Source: Collinsella sp. CAG:166 (GTDB lineage Bacteria > Actinomycetota > Coriobacteriia > Coriobacteriales > Coriobacteriaceae). Taken from it: a stretch of DNA of 33,669 bases. A program made the position numbers and the translations under genes. Positions 22,691 through 30,526 of this stretch are shown here, in pieces. Where the stretch lies: contig FR878629.1 of the NCBI GenBank assembly GCA_000434535.1, positions 1 to 33,669 on the forward strand. The letters are read 5' to 3'. The stretch's first letter is position 1. Each line of letters opens with the position of its first letter. Under the pieces are notes generated by a model that saw nothing but the letters and a program-made list of their open reading frames with translations, was not told where the DNA came from and did not search any database.

Positions 22691-22728
22691 GGGAATCCGC
22701 CCCCGCGCACAGAAGGGGATTCCTTTTG
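22691..22728 (+). repeat. 38-bp repeat, copy 2 (terminator-like)
   Basis: Second copy of the 20863-20900 sequence, one mismatch at the eighth base. It again lies shortly downstream of an operon end. A weak 9-bp inverted repeat (22597-22605, 22675-22683) precedes it. The rest of the gap 22570-22904 holds the rpsL promoter and leader. Confidence 0.8.
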
Positions 22729-22782
22729 TGTAGGCTTTGCGGAAATATGCTCATTTTGGGATACGCCCGGCGGCGTGGTCTG

Positions 22783-22811
22783 TTGACGACACAGCTAACG
22801 CCACGTATCCT
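22783..22811 (+). promoter_or_regulatory. Predicted promoter of the rpsL operon
   Basis: TTGACG at 22783-22788, a 17-bp spacer and TATCCT at 22806-22811. Start of transcription near 22818 leaves a leader of about 87 bases before rpsL. Confidence 0.7.
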
Positions 22812-22904
22812 ATCGAACTGCGTGTTTCGTAGGGGGATGCTGACCCCTCGATTCAAGCCGTTGCACTTTACAGAAAGCTGGAATCATTCGAGAAGGAGTA
22901 CGCT

Positions 22905-23282
22905 TTGCCTACTATTAACCAGCTGGTTCGCCAGGGCCGTCGTTCCGTGCCCAAGAAGTCCAAGAACGCTGCTCTGCAGCACAACTCCCAGAAGCGCGGC
23001 GTGTGCACCCGCGTCTTCACCACGAGCCCCAAGAAGCCGAACTCGGCTCTTCGTAAGGTTGCCCGTGTTCGCCTCGTCAACGGCATCGAAGTTACTGCTT
23101 ACATCCCGGGTGAGGGCCACAACCTGCAGGAGCACTCTATCGTGCTCGTCCGCGGCGGTCGTGTCCGTGACCTCCCTGGTGTCCGTTATCACGTCATCCG
23201 TGGCGCCTACGACGCTGCTCCGGTCCAGAACCGTATGCAGGCCCGTTCCAAGTACGGTGCTAAGCGCCCTAAGGCTAAATAA
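22905..23282 (+). CDS. rpsL: 30S ribosomal protein S12
   Basis: A 125-residue S12, a decoding-centre protein of the 30S subunit. It opens PTINQLVRQGRR and contains TTSPKKPNSALRK, with the lysine at the classical streptomycin-resistance site unchanged, and the GGRVRDLPGVRYH loop. It begins with TTG at 22905, preceded by AAGGAG at 22892-22897; no ATG is available that gives the conserved N-terminus. First gene of rpsL-rpsG-fusA-rpsJ. Confidence 0.97.
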   Translation: MPTINQLVRQGRRSVPKKSKNAALQHNSQKRGVCTRVFTTSPKKPNSALRKVARVRLVNGIEVTAYIPGEGHNLQEHSIVLVRGGRVRDLPGVRYHVIRGAYDAAPVQNRMQARSKYGAKRPKAK

Positions 23283-23308
23283 GCCAGATAACGTTTTGAT
23301 ACTTTCGC

Positions 23309-23334
23309 CGTGTGCCGCCTAAGCGCCGCACGGT
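23309..23334 (+). promoter_or_regulatory. Hairpin between rpsL and rpsG
   Basis: CCGTGTG at 23309-23315 pairs with CGCACGG at 23328-23334 (one G-T pair). It lies 22 bases before the rpsG start. In E. coli the same spacer binds S7 for feedback control; that role here is a guess from position. Confidence 0.35.
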
Positions 23335-23355
23335 AGACACTTAAGGAGATTTCAC

Positions 23356-23829
23356 ATGCCGCGTCGTGCAGCAGCTAATCGTCGTGAGGTTCAGCCTGAC
23401 GCCGTTTACAACAACCGCCTGGTGACTCAGCTCATCAACAAGGTCCTTCTTGACGGCAAGAAGGCCACCGCTGAGCGCATCGTTTACACCGCTTTCGAGA
23501 TCGTTGCCGAGAAGTCCGAGGGTGGCGACGCTCTCGCTACCTTCAAGAAGGCTATGGACAACGTCAAGCCCACGCTCGAGGTTAAGCCCAAGCGTGTCGG
23601 TGGCGCTACCTATCAGGTCCCGATGGAGGTCAACTCCCGTCGTTCCACCGCTCTGGGTATCCGCTGGATCGTCAACTTCTCCCGCGCTCGCAAGGAGAAG
23701 ACCATGGCCGAGCGTCTCGCCAACGAGATCCTCGACGCTTCCAACGGCCTGGGCGCTTCCGTCAAGAAGCGTGAGGACGTCTTCAAGATGGCCGAGGCCA
23801 ACCGCGCGTTCTCTCACTATCGTTGGTAA
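23356..23829 (+). CDS. rpsG: 30S ribosomal protein S7
   Basis: A 157-residue S7, the primary assembly protein of the 30S head, which contacts mRNA and tRNA at the E site. MPRRAAANRREVQPDAVYNN and the VKPKRVGGATYQVPMEV segment are standard; the C-terminus ends AFSHYRW, as usual. Start: ATG with AAGGAG at 23343-23348. It precedes fusA by 19 bp. Confidence 0.97.
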   Translation: MPRRAAANRREVQPDAVYNNRLVTQLINKVLLDGKKATAERIVYTAFEIVAEKSEGGDALATFKKAMDNVKPTLEVKPKRVGGATYQVPMEVNSRRSTALGIRWIVNFSRARKEKTMAERLANEILDASNGLGASVKKREDVFKMAEANRAFSHYRW

Positions 23830-23848
23830 GTTAAGGTAAGGAACTAAC

Positions 23849-25948
23849 ATGGCTAAGCCTAAGTACAAGCTTTCCGATACCCGTAACATCGGCATCATGG
23901 CCCACATCGATGCTGGTAAGACCACCACGACCGAGCGTATTCTTTACTACACCGGTAAGACCCACAAGATCGGTGAGGTCCATGAGGGCGCTGCCACCAT
24001 GGACTGGATGGTTCAGGAGCAGGAGCGCGGCGTAACCATTACCTCCGCTGCTACCACCTGCTTCTGGAACAAGGACGGTAAGGACTACCGCATCCAGATC
24101 ATCGACACCCCGGGCCACGTTGACTTCACCGCCGAGGTCGAGCGCTGCCTGCGCGTCCTCGATGGCGCTGTCGCCGTCTTCGACGCCGTTGCCGGCGTTC
24201 AGCCCCAGTCTGAGACCGTTTGGCGTCAGGCTTCCACCTTCAACGTCCCCCGCATCGCCTTCATCAACAAGTATGACCGCGTGGGCGCTGACTTCTTCAA
24301 CGCTATCGAGACCATGAAGGATCGTCTCGATGCTAACGCCGTGGCCGCTCAGGTCCCGATGGGCGCCGAGGACAACTTCTGGGGCGTCATCGACCTGGTC
24401 ACCATGACCGCATGGGACTTCAAGGCCGACGAGAAGGGTATGACCTACCCCGAGCCGATGGACGAGATCCCGGCTGAGTTTGCCGACATCGCTGCCACCA
24501 AGCGCGAGGAGCTCCTCGACGCTGCTGCCAGCTTTGACGACGAGCTCATGGAGAAGATCCTCATGGAGGAGGACTTCACCGTCGAGGAGCTCAAGGCTGC
24601 TCTGCGCAAGGGCGTTCTGGCCAACGAGCTCAACCTCGTCTTCGTGGGTTCCGCCTACAAGAACAAGGGCGTTCAGGAGTTGCTCGACGCTGTCGTCGAC
24701 TACCTGCCCAGCCCGCTCGACGTCGAGGCCGTCACCGGTACCGATCCGGACACCGGCGAGGAGATCCAGCGTCATCCTTCCTTCGACGAGCCCTTCTCCG
24801 GCCTGGTCTTCAAGATCATGACCGACCCGTTCGTCGGTAAGCTCACCTATGTCCGCGTTTACTCCGGCCGTGCCGAGTCCGGCTCCTACGTGGTCAACGC
24901 TTCCAACGGTCAGCGCGAGCGCCTCGGCCGCATCCTCGAGATGAACGCTGCCGAGCGTATCGACCGTGACGACGCCGCTGCCGGCGACATCGTCGCTTGC
25001 GTCGGCTTCAAGAACTCCACCACCGGTGACACCCTGTGCGCCGAGGGCAAGGAGATCGTCCTCGAGAAGATCGAGTTCGCTAAGCCCGTTATCGACGTTG
25101 CCATCGAGCCCAAGACCAAGGCCGAGCAGGACAAGATGTCCCTGGCTCTGACCAAGCTCGCCGAGGAGGACCCGACCTTCCAGGTGTCCACCAACCACGA
25201 GACCGGCCAGACCATCATCGCCGGCATGGGCGAGCTGCACCTCGAGATCATCGTCGACCGTCTGCTCCGCGAGTTCAAGGTTGACGCTAACGTCGGTAAG
25301 CCCCAGGTTGCCTACCGCGAGACCGCTGGTCACGACGTCGAGAAGGCTGAGGGCAAGTTCGTCCGTCAGTCCGGCGGTCGCGGTCAGTACGGCCACGCCG
25401 TCATCAAGCTCGAGAAGATGGAGGAGGGCTTCGGCTACGAGTTCGTCAACGCTATCGTCGGCGGCGTCGTGCCCAAGGAGTACATCCCGTCCATCGACAA
25501 GGGCATCCAGGAGGCCCTGAACACCGGTGTTATCGCCGGCTTCCCGGTCCTCGACGTTAAGGTCACCCTGTTCGACGGTTCTTACCACGAGGTCGACTCC
25601 TCCGAGGCCGCCTTCAAGATCGCCGGTTCCATGGCTATCAAGGACGCCCTCAAGAAGTCCGATCCGCAGCTGCTCGAGCCGATCATGGCTGTCGAGGTCG
25701 AGACCCCCGAGCAGTACATGGGCGACGTTATGGGCAACCTCTCCGGTCGCCGCGGCAAGATCGAGGGCATGGAGGATCGCAAGAACAGCAAGCTCATCCG
25801 TGCCAAGGTGCCGCTGGGCGAGATGTTCGGTTACGCTACCGACCTTCGCTCCCAGACCCAGGGCCGTGCATCCTACACGATGCAGTTCGACTCTTATGAG
25901 CCCGCGCCCAAGTCCATCGTGGACGAGGTCATGAGCAAGAACGCCTAA
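23849..25948 (+). CDS. fusA: Elongation factor G
   Basis: A 699-residue translocase GTPase that moves tRNA and mRNA through the ribosome and, with a release partner, recycles ribosomes. G1 AHIDAGKT is at 18-25, G3 is DTPGHVDF, and G4 reads NKYD where most EF-G proteins have NKMD. The domain IV loop region (SGGRGQYGHAVI) and the C-terminal RGRASYTMQFDSYEPAP-like end are complete. Start: ATG at 23849 with TAAGGAAC upstream. In many bacteria tuf follows; here rpsJ does. Confidence 0.97.
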   Translation: MAKPKYKLSDTRNIGIMAHIDAGKTTTTERILYYTGKTHKIGEVHEGAATMDWMVQEQERGVTITSAATTCFWNKDGKDYRIQIIDTPGHVDFTAEVERCLRVLDGAVAVFDAVAGVQPQSETVWRQASTFNVPRIAFINKYDRVGADFFNAIETMKDRLDANAVAAQVPMGAEDNFWGVIDLVTMTAWDFKADEKGMTYPEPMDEIPAEFADIAATKREELLDAAASFDDELMEKILMEEDFTVEELKAALRKGVLANELNLVFVGSAYKNKGVQELLDAVVDYLPSPLDVEAVTGTDPDTGEEIQRHPSFDEPFSGLVFKIMTDPFVGKLTYVRVYSGRAESGSYVVNASNGQRERLGRILEMNAAERIDRDDAAAGDIVACVGFKNSTTGDTLCAEGKEIVLEKIEFAKPVIDVAIEPKTKAEQDKMSLALTKLAEEDPTFQVSTNHETGQTIIAGMGELHLEIIVDRLLREFKVDANVGKPQVAYRETAGHDVEKAEGKFVRQSGGRGQYGHAVIKLEKMEEGFGYEFVNAIVGGVVPKEYIPSIDKGIQEALNTGVIAGFPVLDVKVTLFDGSYHEVDSSEAAFKIAGSMAIKDALKKSDPQLLEPIMAVEVETPEQYMGDVMGNLSGRRGKIEGMEDRKNSKLIRAKVPLGEMFGYATDLRSQTQGRASYTMQFDSYEPAPKSIVDEVMSKNA

Positions 25949-26008
25949 GTTCGAGCTCCCTGTTACGTAATCCGCGAGAACATCTCTCGCACTCTTTGGA
26001 GGTTTAAG

Positions 26009-26317
26009 TTGGCTACCCAGAAGATCCGCATTCGCCTCAAGGGCTATGATCACGAGGTCGTCGATCAGTCCGCGAAGCTCATCGTCGAGACCGCTCAGAA
26101 GACCGGTGCTCGCGTTTCCGGTCCTGTCCCCCTGCCCACCGAGCGCAACCTGTACACGGTTATCCGCTCGCCGCACGTGAACAAGGATTCCCGTGAGCAG
26201 TTCGAGATGCGCACCCACAAGCGCCTCATCGACATCCTCGACCCCACCTCGGGCACCGTTGATTCGCTCATGCGTCTCGACCTCCCCGCTGGCGTCGACA
26301 TCGACATCAAGCTCTAA
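26009..26317 (+). CDS. rpsJ: 30S ribosomal protein S10
   Basis: A 102-residue S10, a 30S head protein also known as the NusE antitermination partner. It has QKIRIRLKGYDHEVVDQSA, the SGPVPLPT loop and the RTHKRLIDILDP end. The start is TTG at 26009 with GGAGG at 25998-26002. S10 usually heads the large S10 operon (rplC, rplD and so on), but here a terminator follows at once and the next gene is birA on the other strand. rpsJ has been moved to, or left at, the end of the str operon. Confidence 0.97.
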   Translation: MATQKIRIRLKGYDHEVVDQSAKLIVETAQKTGARVSGPVPLPTERNLYTVIRSPHVNKDSREQFEMRTHKRLIDILDPTSGTVDSLMRLDLPAGVDIDIKL

Positions 26318-26341
26318 GCGATATCGCTCTTAGCTTAAAGG

Positions 26342-26374
26342 GCCCCGCTGCCGTTACGGTAGCGGGGCACTTTT
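26342..26374 (+). terminator. Rho-independent terminator of the rpsL-rpsG-fusA-rpsJ operon
   Basis: Stem GCCCCGCTGCCG / CGGTAGCGGGGC with one mismatch and a three-base loop, then TTTTGTTTT. It stands 25 bp after rpsJ. Confidence 0.92.
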
Positions 26375-26433
26375 GTTTTGAATGATGGTTTTGGACCGCC
26401 GGGCAAGGCTGCCGAGAGGGTGGTTGTGATGCC

Positions 26434-27210
26434 CTATTTGCTCAAGGGGCGCAAAGACGCCTCCTCAAAATGGAAGGATCGCAAGCCGTCTTCCGTTTCG
26501 ATGCACGCGCGACCAAAGTCATCGGCCGTTTGAAAGATGCCACGCGCCAGCTCGTCCCCAGCGGGGGAGCGGGCGATAACGCGCTCCCCGATCCAATTAA
26601 GGTGAGCGATATATTCGTCGTGGACGGGCGCGAGCGGACCGGCATCTTCTTCCTTGGCGTTGAGGCGCTCTGCCCAGGCATCTACAGCGTCTATAACTGC
26701 GTGATAGACCTCATCGAGGAGCATGTCGACGGCGGGAACGCTCTCGTTGAGGTCCGAGAGGCCAATTGCCGCCAGGCCGCCATCGGGAACCTCCGCGGGC
26801 ACATAGTTCACGTTGACGCCGATGCCACAGACCGCAAAGGGTTTGCCTTCGTTATCGCGTGCGGCCTCGACTAGAATGCCACCGAGCTTGCGCCCTCGCG
26901 CGACCAGGTCGTTGGGCCATTTGAGGCCAATCTCGTTTGCAAGACCCTGCTTTTCGAGTGCTTCGAGCACCGCTAGGCCGCTGACGGCGGCAAGACCAGA
27001 GTACTTTGCGGGATTAACGCACGGACGCAGGACAATCGAAAGCAATAGGTTGCCGGCGGTTGAATCCCACTTGTGGCCGCGCCGGCCGCGTCCTGCCGTT
27101 TGCGCGCGGGCGGCAAGTCCTGTGCCGTGCGGCGCACCCTGTTTTCCTGCCTCGAGCAGGTCATCGTTGGTCGATCCGGTTACGTCGACAATCGTTAATT
27201 GGGCATCCAT
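26434..27210 (-). CDS. birA: Biotin--[acetyl-CoA-carboxylase] ligase, no DNA-binding domain
   Basis: A 258-residue biotin protein ligase that makes biotinyl-AMP and transfers biotin to the lysine of the carrier protein, here AccB at 32591. The GRGRRG adenylate loop is at 40-45, and the GLKWPNDL catalytic lysine and GIGVNVNY strand are present. The N-terminal winged helix of the E. coli-type repressor is missing, so this is a group I, purely enzymatic BirA. The ATG at 27210 has AAGGAGG upstream; a longer frame to 27291 adds residues without family similarity. It diverges from the fatty acid operon that encodes its substrate. Confidence 0.93.
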   Translation of the reverse strand: MDAQLTIVDVTGSTNDDLLEAGKQGAPHGTGLAARAQTAGRGRRGHKWDSTAGNLLLSIVLRPCVNPAKYSGLAAVSGLAVLEALEKQGLANEIGLKWPNDLVARGRKLGGILVEAARDNEGKPFAVCGIGVNVNYVPAEVPDGGLAAIGLSDLNESVPAVDMLLDEVYHAVIDAVDAWAERLNAKEEDAGPLAPVHDEYIAHLNWIGERVIARSPAGDELARGIFQTADDFGRACIETEDGLRSFHFEEASLRPLSK

Positions 27211-27304
27211 GGCGGCTGCTACCTCCTTATTGAATAAGTGAATAACGCAATGGTGTCGAGAGACAGACACAATGTGAAGCCTTTGTCGCATTTGGACAAT
27301 TTAA

Positions 27305-27369
27305 TGTTAACACGTCAACAAAGACTGAAATGCGTTATCCTCTCTTGGTCGATGTAAACACGTCAACAA
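27305..27369. promoter_or_regulatory. Two 17-bp operator-like repeats between birA and fabH
   Basis: Copies at 27305-27321 and 27353-27369 agree at 16 of 17 bases. Read on the minus strand each is a near-palindrome, TGTTGAC-GT-GTTAACA and TGTTGAC-GT-GTTTACA. A candidate fabH -10, TATCCT, is at 27336-27341, so copy 1 would cover the -35 and copy 2 the region just after the start of transcription, a repressor-like layout. The binding protein is not encoded in the window. Confidence 0.6.
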
Positions 27370-27386
27370 CTCAAAGGAGGTTAGTG

Positions 27387-28346
27387 ATGGGTTTCACGAT
27401 TCTTGGAACAGGTTCGGCACTTCCTGAGCGCAGTGTTTCCAATGACGAGCTGTCTGAGTTCCTCGATACCTCGGATGAGTGGATTTTTACCCGCACAGGT
27501 ATCAAGAGCCGCCACGTCTGCACCACCGAGTCACTTGACGACCTTGCCGTAGCGGCGAGCGAGCGGGCACTCCAGGTGTCCGGAATCGACGCGAGCCAGC
27601 TGGATCTGATCGTCTGCTCGACGACGACGGGTGACCACCTTGTTCCCGCCGAGGCGTGTGCCGTTGCAGAGCGACTTGGCGCGACGTGCCCTGCCTTCGA
27701 TGTCTCGGCGGCCTGCGCCGGCTTCGTATTTGCGCTCGATGTCGCCGAGGGCTATATCGCCCGCAGCCGTGCCGAGTGCGTGCTAGTCGTTGCGGCCGAG
27801 CAGATGACGCGCGCGCTCGATTGGACCGACCGTGCCACGTGCGTGCTCTTTGGCGATGGGGCAGGAGCCGCAGTGATTGGGACTGGGGGAGACAACCCCC
27901 TTGCCGTTGAGCTTTCGACGGCGCCCGACGTCGAGACCTTGCGCGTTCCCGGTCTGCTCGGCACCTCGCCGTTTAAGGCTTCCGCAGATAGCGCGAGCGT
28001 GCTGTCCATGAATGGCCGCCGCGTGTTCAAGTTCGGCGTCAACGCCATCTGCGACACGGTCCATAAGCTTGCGATCGATGCGGGCATTTCGGTCGAAGAC
28101 ATCGATCATTTTGTATTCCATCAGGCTAACGAACGAATCCTGAGCCAGGCGGTCAAGCGCCTGGGCGTGCCGGACGAGCGTGTGGTTCGCACGTTGCGCG
28201 AGACCGGCAACATTTCGAGCGCATGCATTCCGCTTGCCCTCGACCGGCTGGCAAACGCCGGTGCACTTCACACAGGCGACACCATCGCCTTGGTTGGATT
28301 TGGCGCCGGTCTGGATATAGGTGGCTATCTGCTTCGTTGGAAGTAG
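27387..28346 (+). CDS. fabH: Beta-ketoacyl-ACP synthase III
   Basis: A 319-residue KAS III that starts fatty acid synthesis by condensing an acyl-CoA with malonyl-ACP. The catalytic triad is Cys110 (SAACAGF), His245 (FHQANERI) and Asn275 (TGNISS). The ATG at 27387 with AAAGGAGG at 27373-27380 is clear; the upstream in-frame extension crosses the operator repeat and is rejected. First gene of the operon fabH-acpP-fabK-fabD-fabG-fabF-accB-fabZ-accC. It diverges from birA, sharing a regulatory spacer. Confidence 0.96.
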   Translation: MGFTILGTGSALPERSVSNDELSEFLDTSDEWIFTRTGIKSRHVCTTESLDDLAVAASERALQVSGIDASQLDLIVCSTTTGDHLVPAEACAVAERLGATCPAFDVSAACAGFVFALDVAEGYIARSRAECVLVVAAEQMTRALDWTDRATCVLFGDGAGAAVIGTGGDNPLAVELSTAPDVETLRVPGLLGTSPFKASADSASVLSMNGRRVFKFGVNAICDTVHKLAIDAGISVEDIDHFVFHQANERILSQAVKRLGVPDERVVRTLRETGNISSACIPLALDRLANAGALHTGDTIALVGFGAGLDIGGYLLRWK

Positions 28347-28398
28347 TCGCACATAGGAAATGAAAACGCCCCTAGGGCACAACCAAAGGAGAACTACC

Positions 28399-28635
28399 AT
28401 GGCAGATCAGAAGACCTTCGAGCGCGTTTGCGACGTTATCCGCGAGACCGCTGGCCTTGACGACGTCGAGATGAAGCCCGAGTCCACGCTCGAGGAGATT
28501 GGCCTCGACAGCCTGGGTACCGTCGAGATTCTCGTCGCCGTTGAGGACGAGTTTGGCATCCAGCTTGATACCGAGGAGAACCCCAAGACGGTCGGCGAGT
28601 TCGCCGATACGGTCGAGGCGGCATTGGAGAAGTAG
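28399..28635 (+). CDS. acpP: Acyl carrier protein
   Basis: A 78-residue acidic four-helix protein that carries growing acyl chains on a 4-prime-phosphopantetheine arm. The attachment serine is Ser38 in the GLDSLGTVE motif. The ATG at 28399 follows AAAGGAG; a 13-codon upstream extension has no support. It lies 52 bp after fabH and 2 bp before fabK, which fits coupled translation with the enzymes that use it. Confidence 0.96.
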   Translation: MADQKTFERVCDVIRETAGLDDVEMKPESTLEEIGLDSLGTVEILVAVEDEFGIQLDTEENPKTVGEFADTVEAALEK

Positions 28636-28637
28636 AG

Positions 28638-29582
28638 ATGCTCAAGACTCCTCTCTGCGATCTGCTCGGCATCGAAAAGCCCGTGTTCCAGGGCGGCATG
28701 GCCTGGATTGCCGACGCCTCACTGGCATCGGCCGTATCCGAGGCGGGCGGCCTAGGCATCATCGCGGCTATGAATGCCGACGCCGACTGGCTTCGCGACC
28801 AGATTCATGAGCTGCGCACCAAGACGGATAAGCCCTTTGGCGTTAACGTCATGCTCATGAGCCCGTTTGCCGACGAGGTTGCACAGGTTGTGATCGATGA
28901 GCAGGTGCCCGTTGTGGTGACTGGTGCCGGTAATCCCACCAAGTACATGAAAGCTTGGAACGATGCGGGCATCAAGGTCATCCCCGTTGTGGCTTCGGTG
29001 GCGCTGGCGCGCCTCGTGGCGCGTCGTGGAGCCACGGCGGTTGTTGCCGAGGGTACCGAATCGGGCGGCCATATTGGCGAGACCTCGACGATGGCACTGG
29101 TGCCGCAGGTCGTCGATGCGGTCAACATTCCCGTCGTGGCCGCCGGCGGTATTGCCGACGGCCGCGGCGTGGCGGCCGCCTTTATGCTCGGCGCCGAAGG
29201 CGTGCAAGTGGGTACGCGCTTTCTGGTCGCAGACGAGTGCACCGTCTCGGAGCAGTACAAAGAGATGGTCCTGAAGGCCAACGACACTTCGACGCGTGCG
29301 ACCGGCCGCTCGACGGGACATCCGGTGCGCGCCCTCAAGAGCCCCTTTACCAACGCCTACGCCAAGAGCGAGGCGGCGGGCGTAAGTGTCGAGGAGCTCG
29401 GGGCCATGGGCACGGGCGCCCTTCGCAAGGCCGCCAAGGACGGCAATTACGAAGAGGGTTCGTTTTTGTGTGGACAGATTGCCGGCATGGTTAGCGAGCG
29501 CCAGAGCGCACGCGAAATCGTTGACGATCTGGTCGATGGCGCCGAGCGCGTCCTGAAGGGTGCGTCCGCATGGGTAGCGTAG
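28638..29582 (+). CDS. fabK: Enoyl-ACP reductase II (FMN-dependent)
   Basis: A 314-residue TIM-barrel flavoprotein of the FabK type, which reduces enoyl-ACP in the last step of each elongation cycle using NAD(P)H and FMN. Landmarks: FQGGMAWIAD at the N-terminus, GVNVMLMSP, VVTGAGNP, EGTESGGHIGE, PVVAAGGIADGRG and GAEGVQVGTRF, the last two binding the FMN phosphate. No FabI is seen in the window. FabK enzymes are intrinsically insensitive to triclosan. It overlaps fabD by 13 bp. Confidence 0.94.
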   Translation: MLKTPLCDLLGIEKPVFQGGMAWIADASLASAVSEAGGLGIIAAMNADADWLRDQIHELRTKTDKPFGVNVMLMSPFADEVAQVVIDEQVPVVVTGAGNPTKYMKAWNDAGIKVIPVVASVALARLVARRGATAVVAEGTESGGHIGETSTMALVPQVVDAVNIPVVAAGGIADGRGVAAAFMLGAEGVQVGTRFLVADECTVSEQYKEMVLKANDTSTRATGRSTGHPVRALKSPFTNAYAKSEAAGVSVEELGAMGTGALRKAAKDGNYEEGSFLCGQIAGMVSERQSAREIVDDLVDGAERVLKGASAWVA

Positions 29583-30496
29583 CGTTTCTGTTTGCCGGCC
29601 AGGGTGCCCAACACCCCGCGATGGGCGTCGACCTGATCGAGACATCGCCGGCGGCCGCCGAGGTGTTCACCATTGCCGACGAGGTGCGCCCGGGGACCAG
29701 CGAGCAGTGCCGGAGTGCCTCCAAGGAGGAGCTCTCGCAGACCGAGAACACGCAGCCGTGCGTGTTCGTTCACGACCTGGCAGCGGCTGCCGCCCTGCGT
29801 GAGCGCGGCGTGGTACCTGCCGCCTGTGCGGGATTCTCGCTGGGCGAGGTCGCCGCGCTCACCTTTGCGGGGGCGTTCGATATGCGAGCGGGCTTTGGGC
29901 TTGTGTGTGAGCGCGCGGCGCTGATGGCCGCGGCTGCCGAGCGCCATCCGGGCGGCATGCGCGCCGTCATCAAGCTCGATGCGGCGCAAGTCGAGGGCCT
30001 GGCAAAACAGGCCGGCGAGGACTGCTGGCCAGTCAACTACAACAGCCCGCAGCAGACGGTTGTGGCCGGAGCGCCCGAGGCGCTGCAGGAGCTCGACGTC
30101 CTAGTAAAAGAGGCTGGCGGCCGCGCTATGAAAGTCGCGGTGTCGGGTGCATTTCATAGCCCCTATATGGCAGAGGCGACTGAGGGGCTGGCGACGTATA
30201 TCCAAGACGGCCACGTTCCGTCTTCGCTGCTAATTCCGGTTATGGCAAACATGACGGCGGCGCCCTATCCGGCGGACCCGCGAGCGGCATCGGATGTCTT
30301 GGCCAACCAGGTGAGCCATGCCGTGCGTTGGGTCGACACGCTGCACACTCTGCAGGATCAGGGTATCGACACGTTTATTGAGGTCGGCCCTGGCAAAACG
30401 CTGTCAGGCCTGGTCAAGCGTACGCTGAGCGACGTTCGCGTGTATTCGTGCGAAACGGCCGAGCAGGTCGCAGCTATTGCCGACGAGCTCGCATAG
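29570..30496 (+). CDS. fabD: Malonyl-CoA:ACP transacylase
   Basis: A 308-residue acyltransferase that moves malonyl from CoA to ACP. FLFAGQGAQ opens the fold; the nucleophile Ser90 is in GFSLGE, where GHSLGE is commonest but other residues are tolerated before the serine. His196 in SGAFHSPYM completes the dyad, and EVGPGKTLSGLVKR is the usual C-terminal signature. The ATG overlaps the end of fabK by 13 bp. Between fabK and fabG in the operon. Confidence 0.95.
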   Translation: MGSVAFLFAGQGAQHPAMGVDLIETSPAAAEVFTIADEVRPGTSEQCRSASKEELSQTENTQPCVFVHDLAAAAALRERGVVPAACAGFSLGEVAALTFAGAFDMRAGFGLVCERAALMAAAAERHPGGMRAVIKLDAAQVEGLAKQAGEDCWPVNYNSPQQTVVAGAPEALQELDVLVKEAGGRAMKVAVSGAFHSPYMAEATEGLATYIQDGHVPSSLLIPVMANMTAAPYPADPRAASDVLANQVSHAVRWVDTLHTLQDQGIDTFIEVGPGKTLSGLVKRTLSDVRVYSCETAEQVAAIADELA

Positions 30497-30526
30497 TCCA
30501 CAGGGCTGTAACCCGAAAGGAATGAC

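Noticed and set aside
24250..24290. NKYD in place of NKMD in EF-G
   Set aside because: The N-K-x-D pattern needed for guanine binding is kept; the variable position carries no known function.
23831..26218. Open frame of 795 residues on the minus strand opposite fusA and part of rpsJ
   Set aside because: Same effect of codon bias; composition is repetitive and no domain is visible.
29831..29848. GFSLGE instead of GHSLGE in FabD as a sign of inactivation
   Set aside because: The serine, glycine and His196 are in place, and residues other than His occur before the nucleophile in working FabD proteins.
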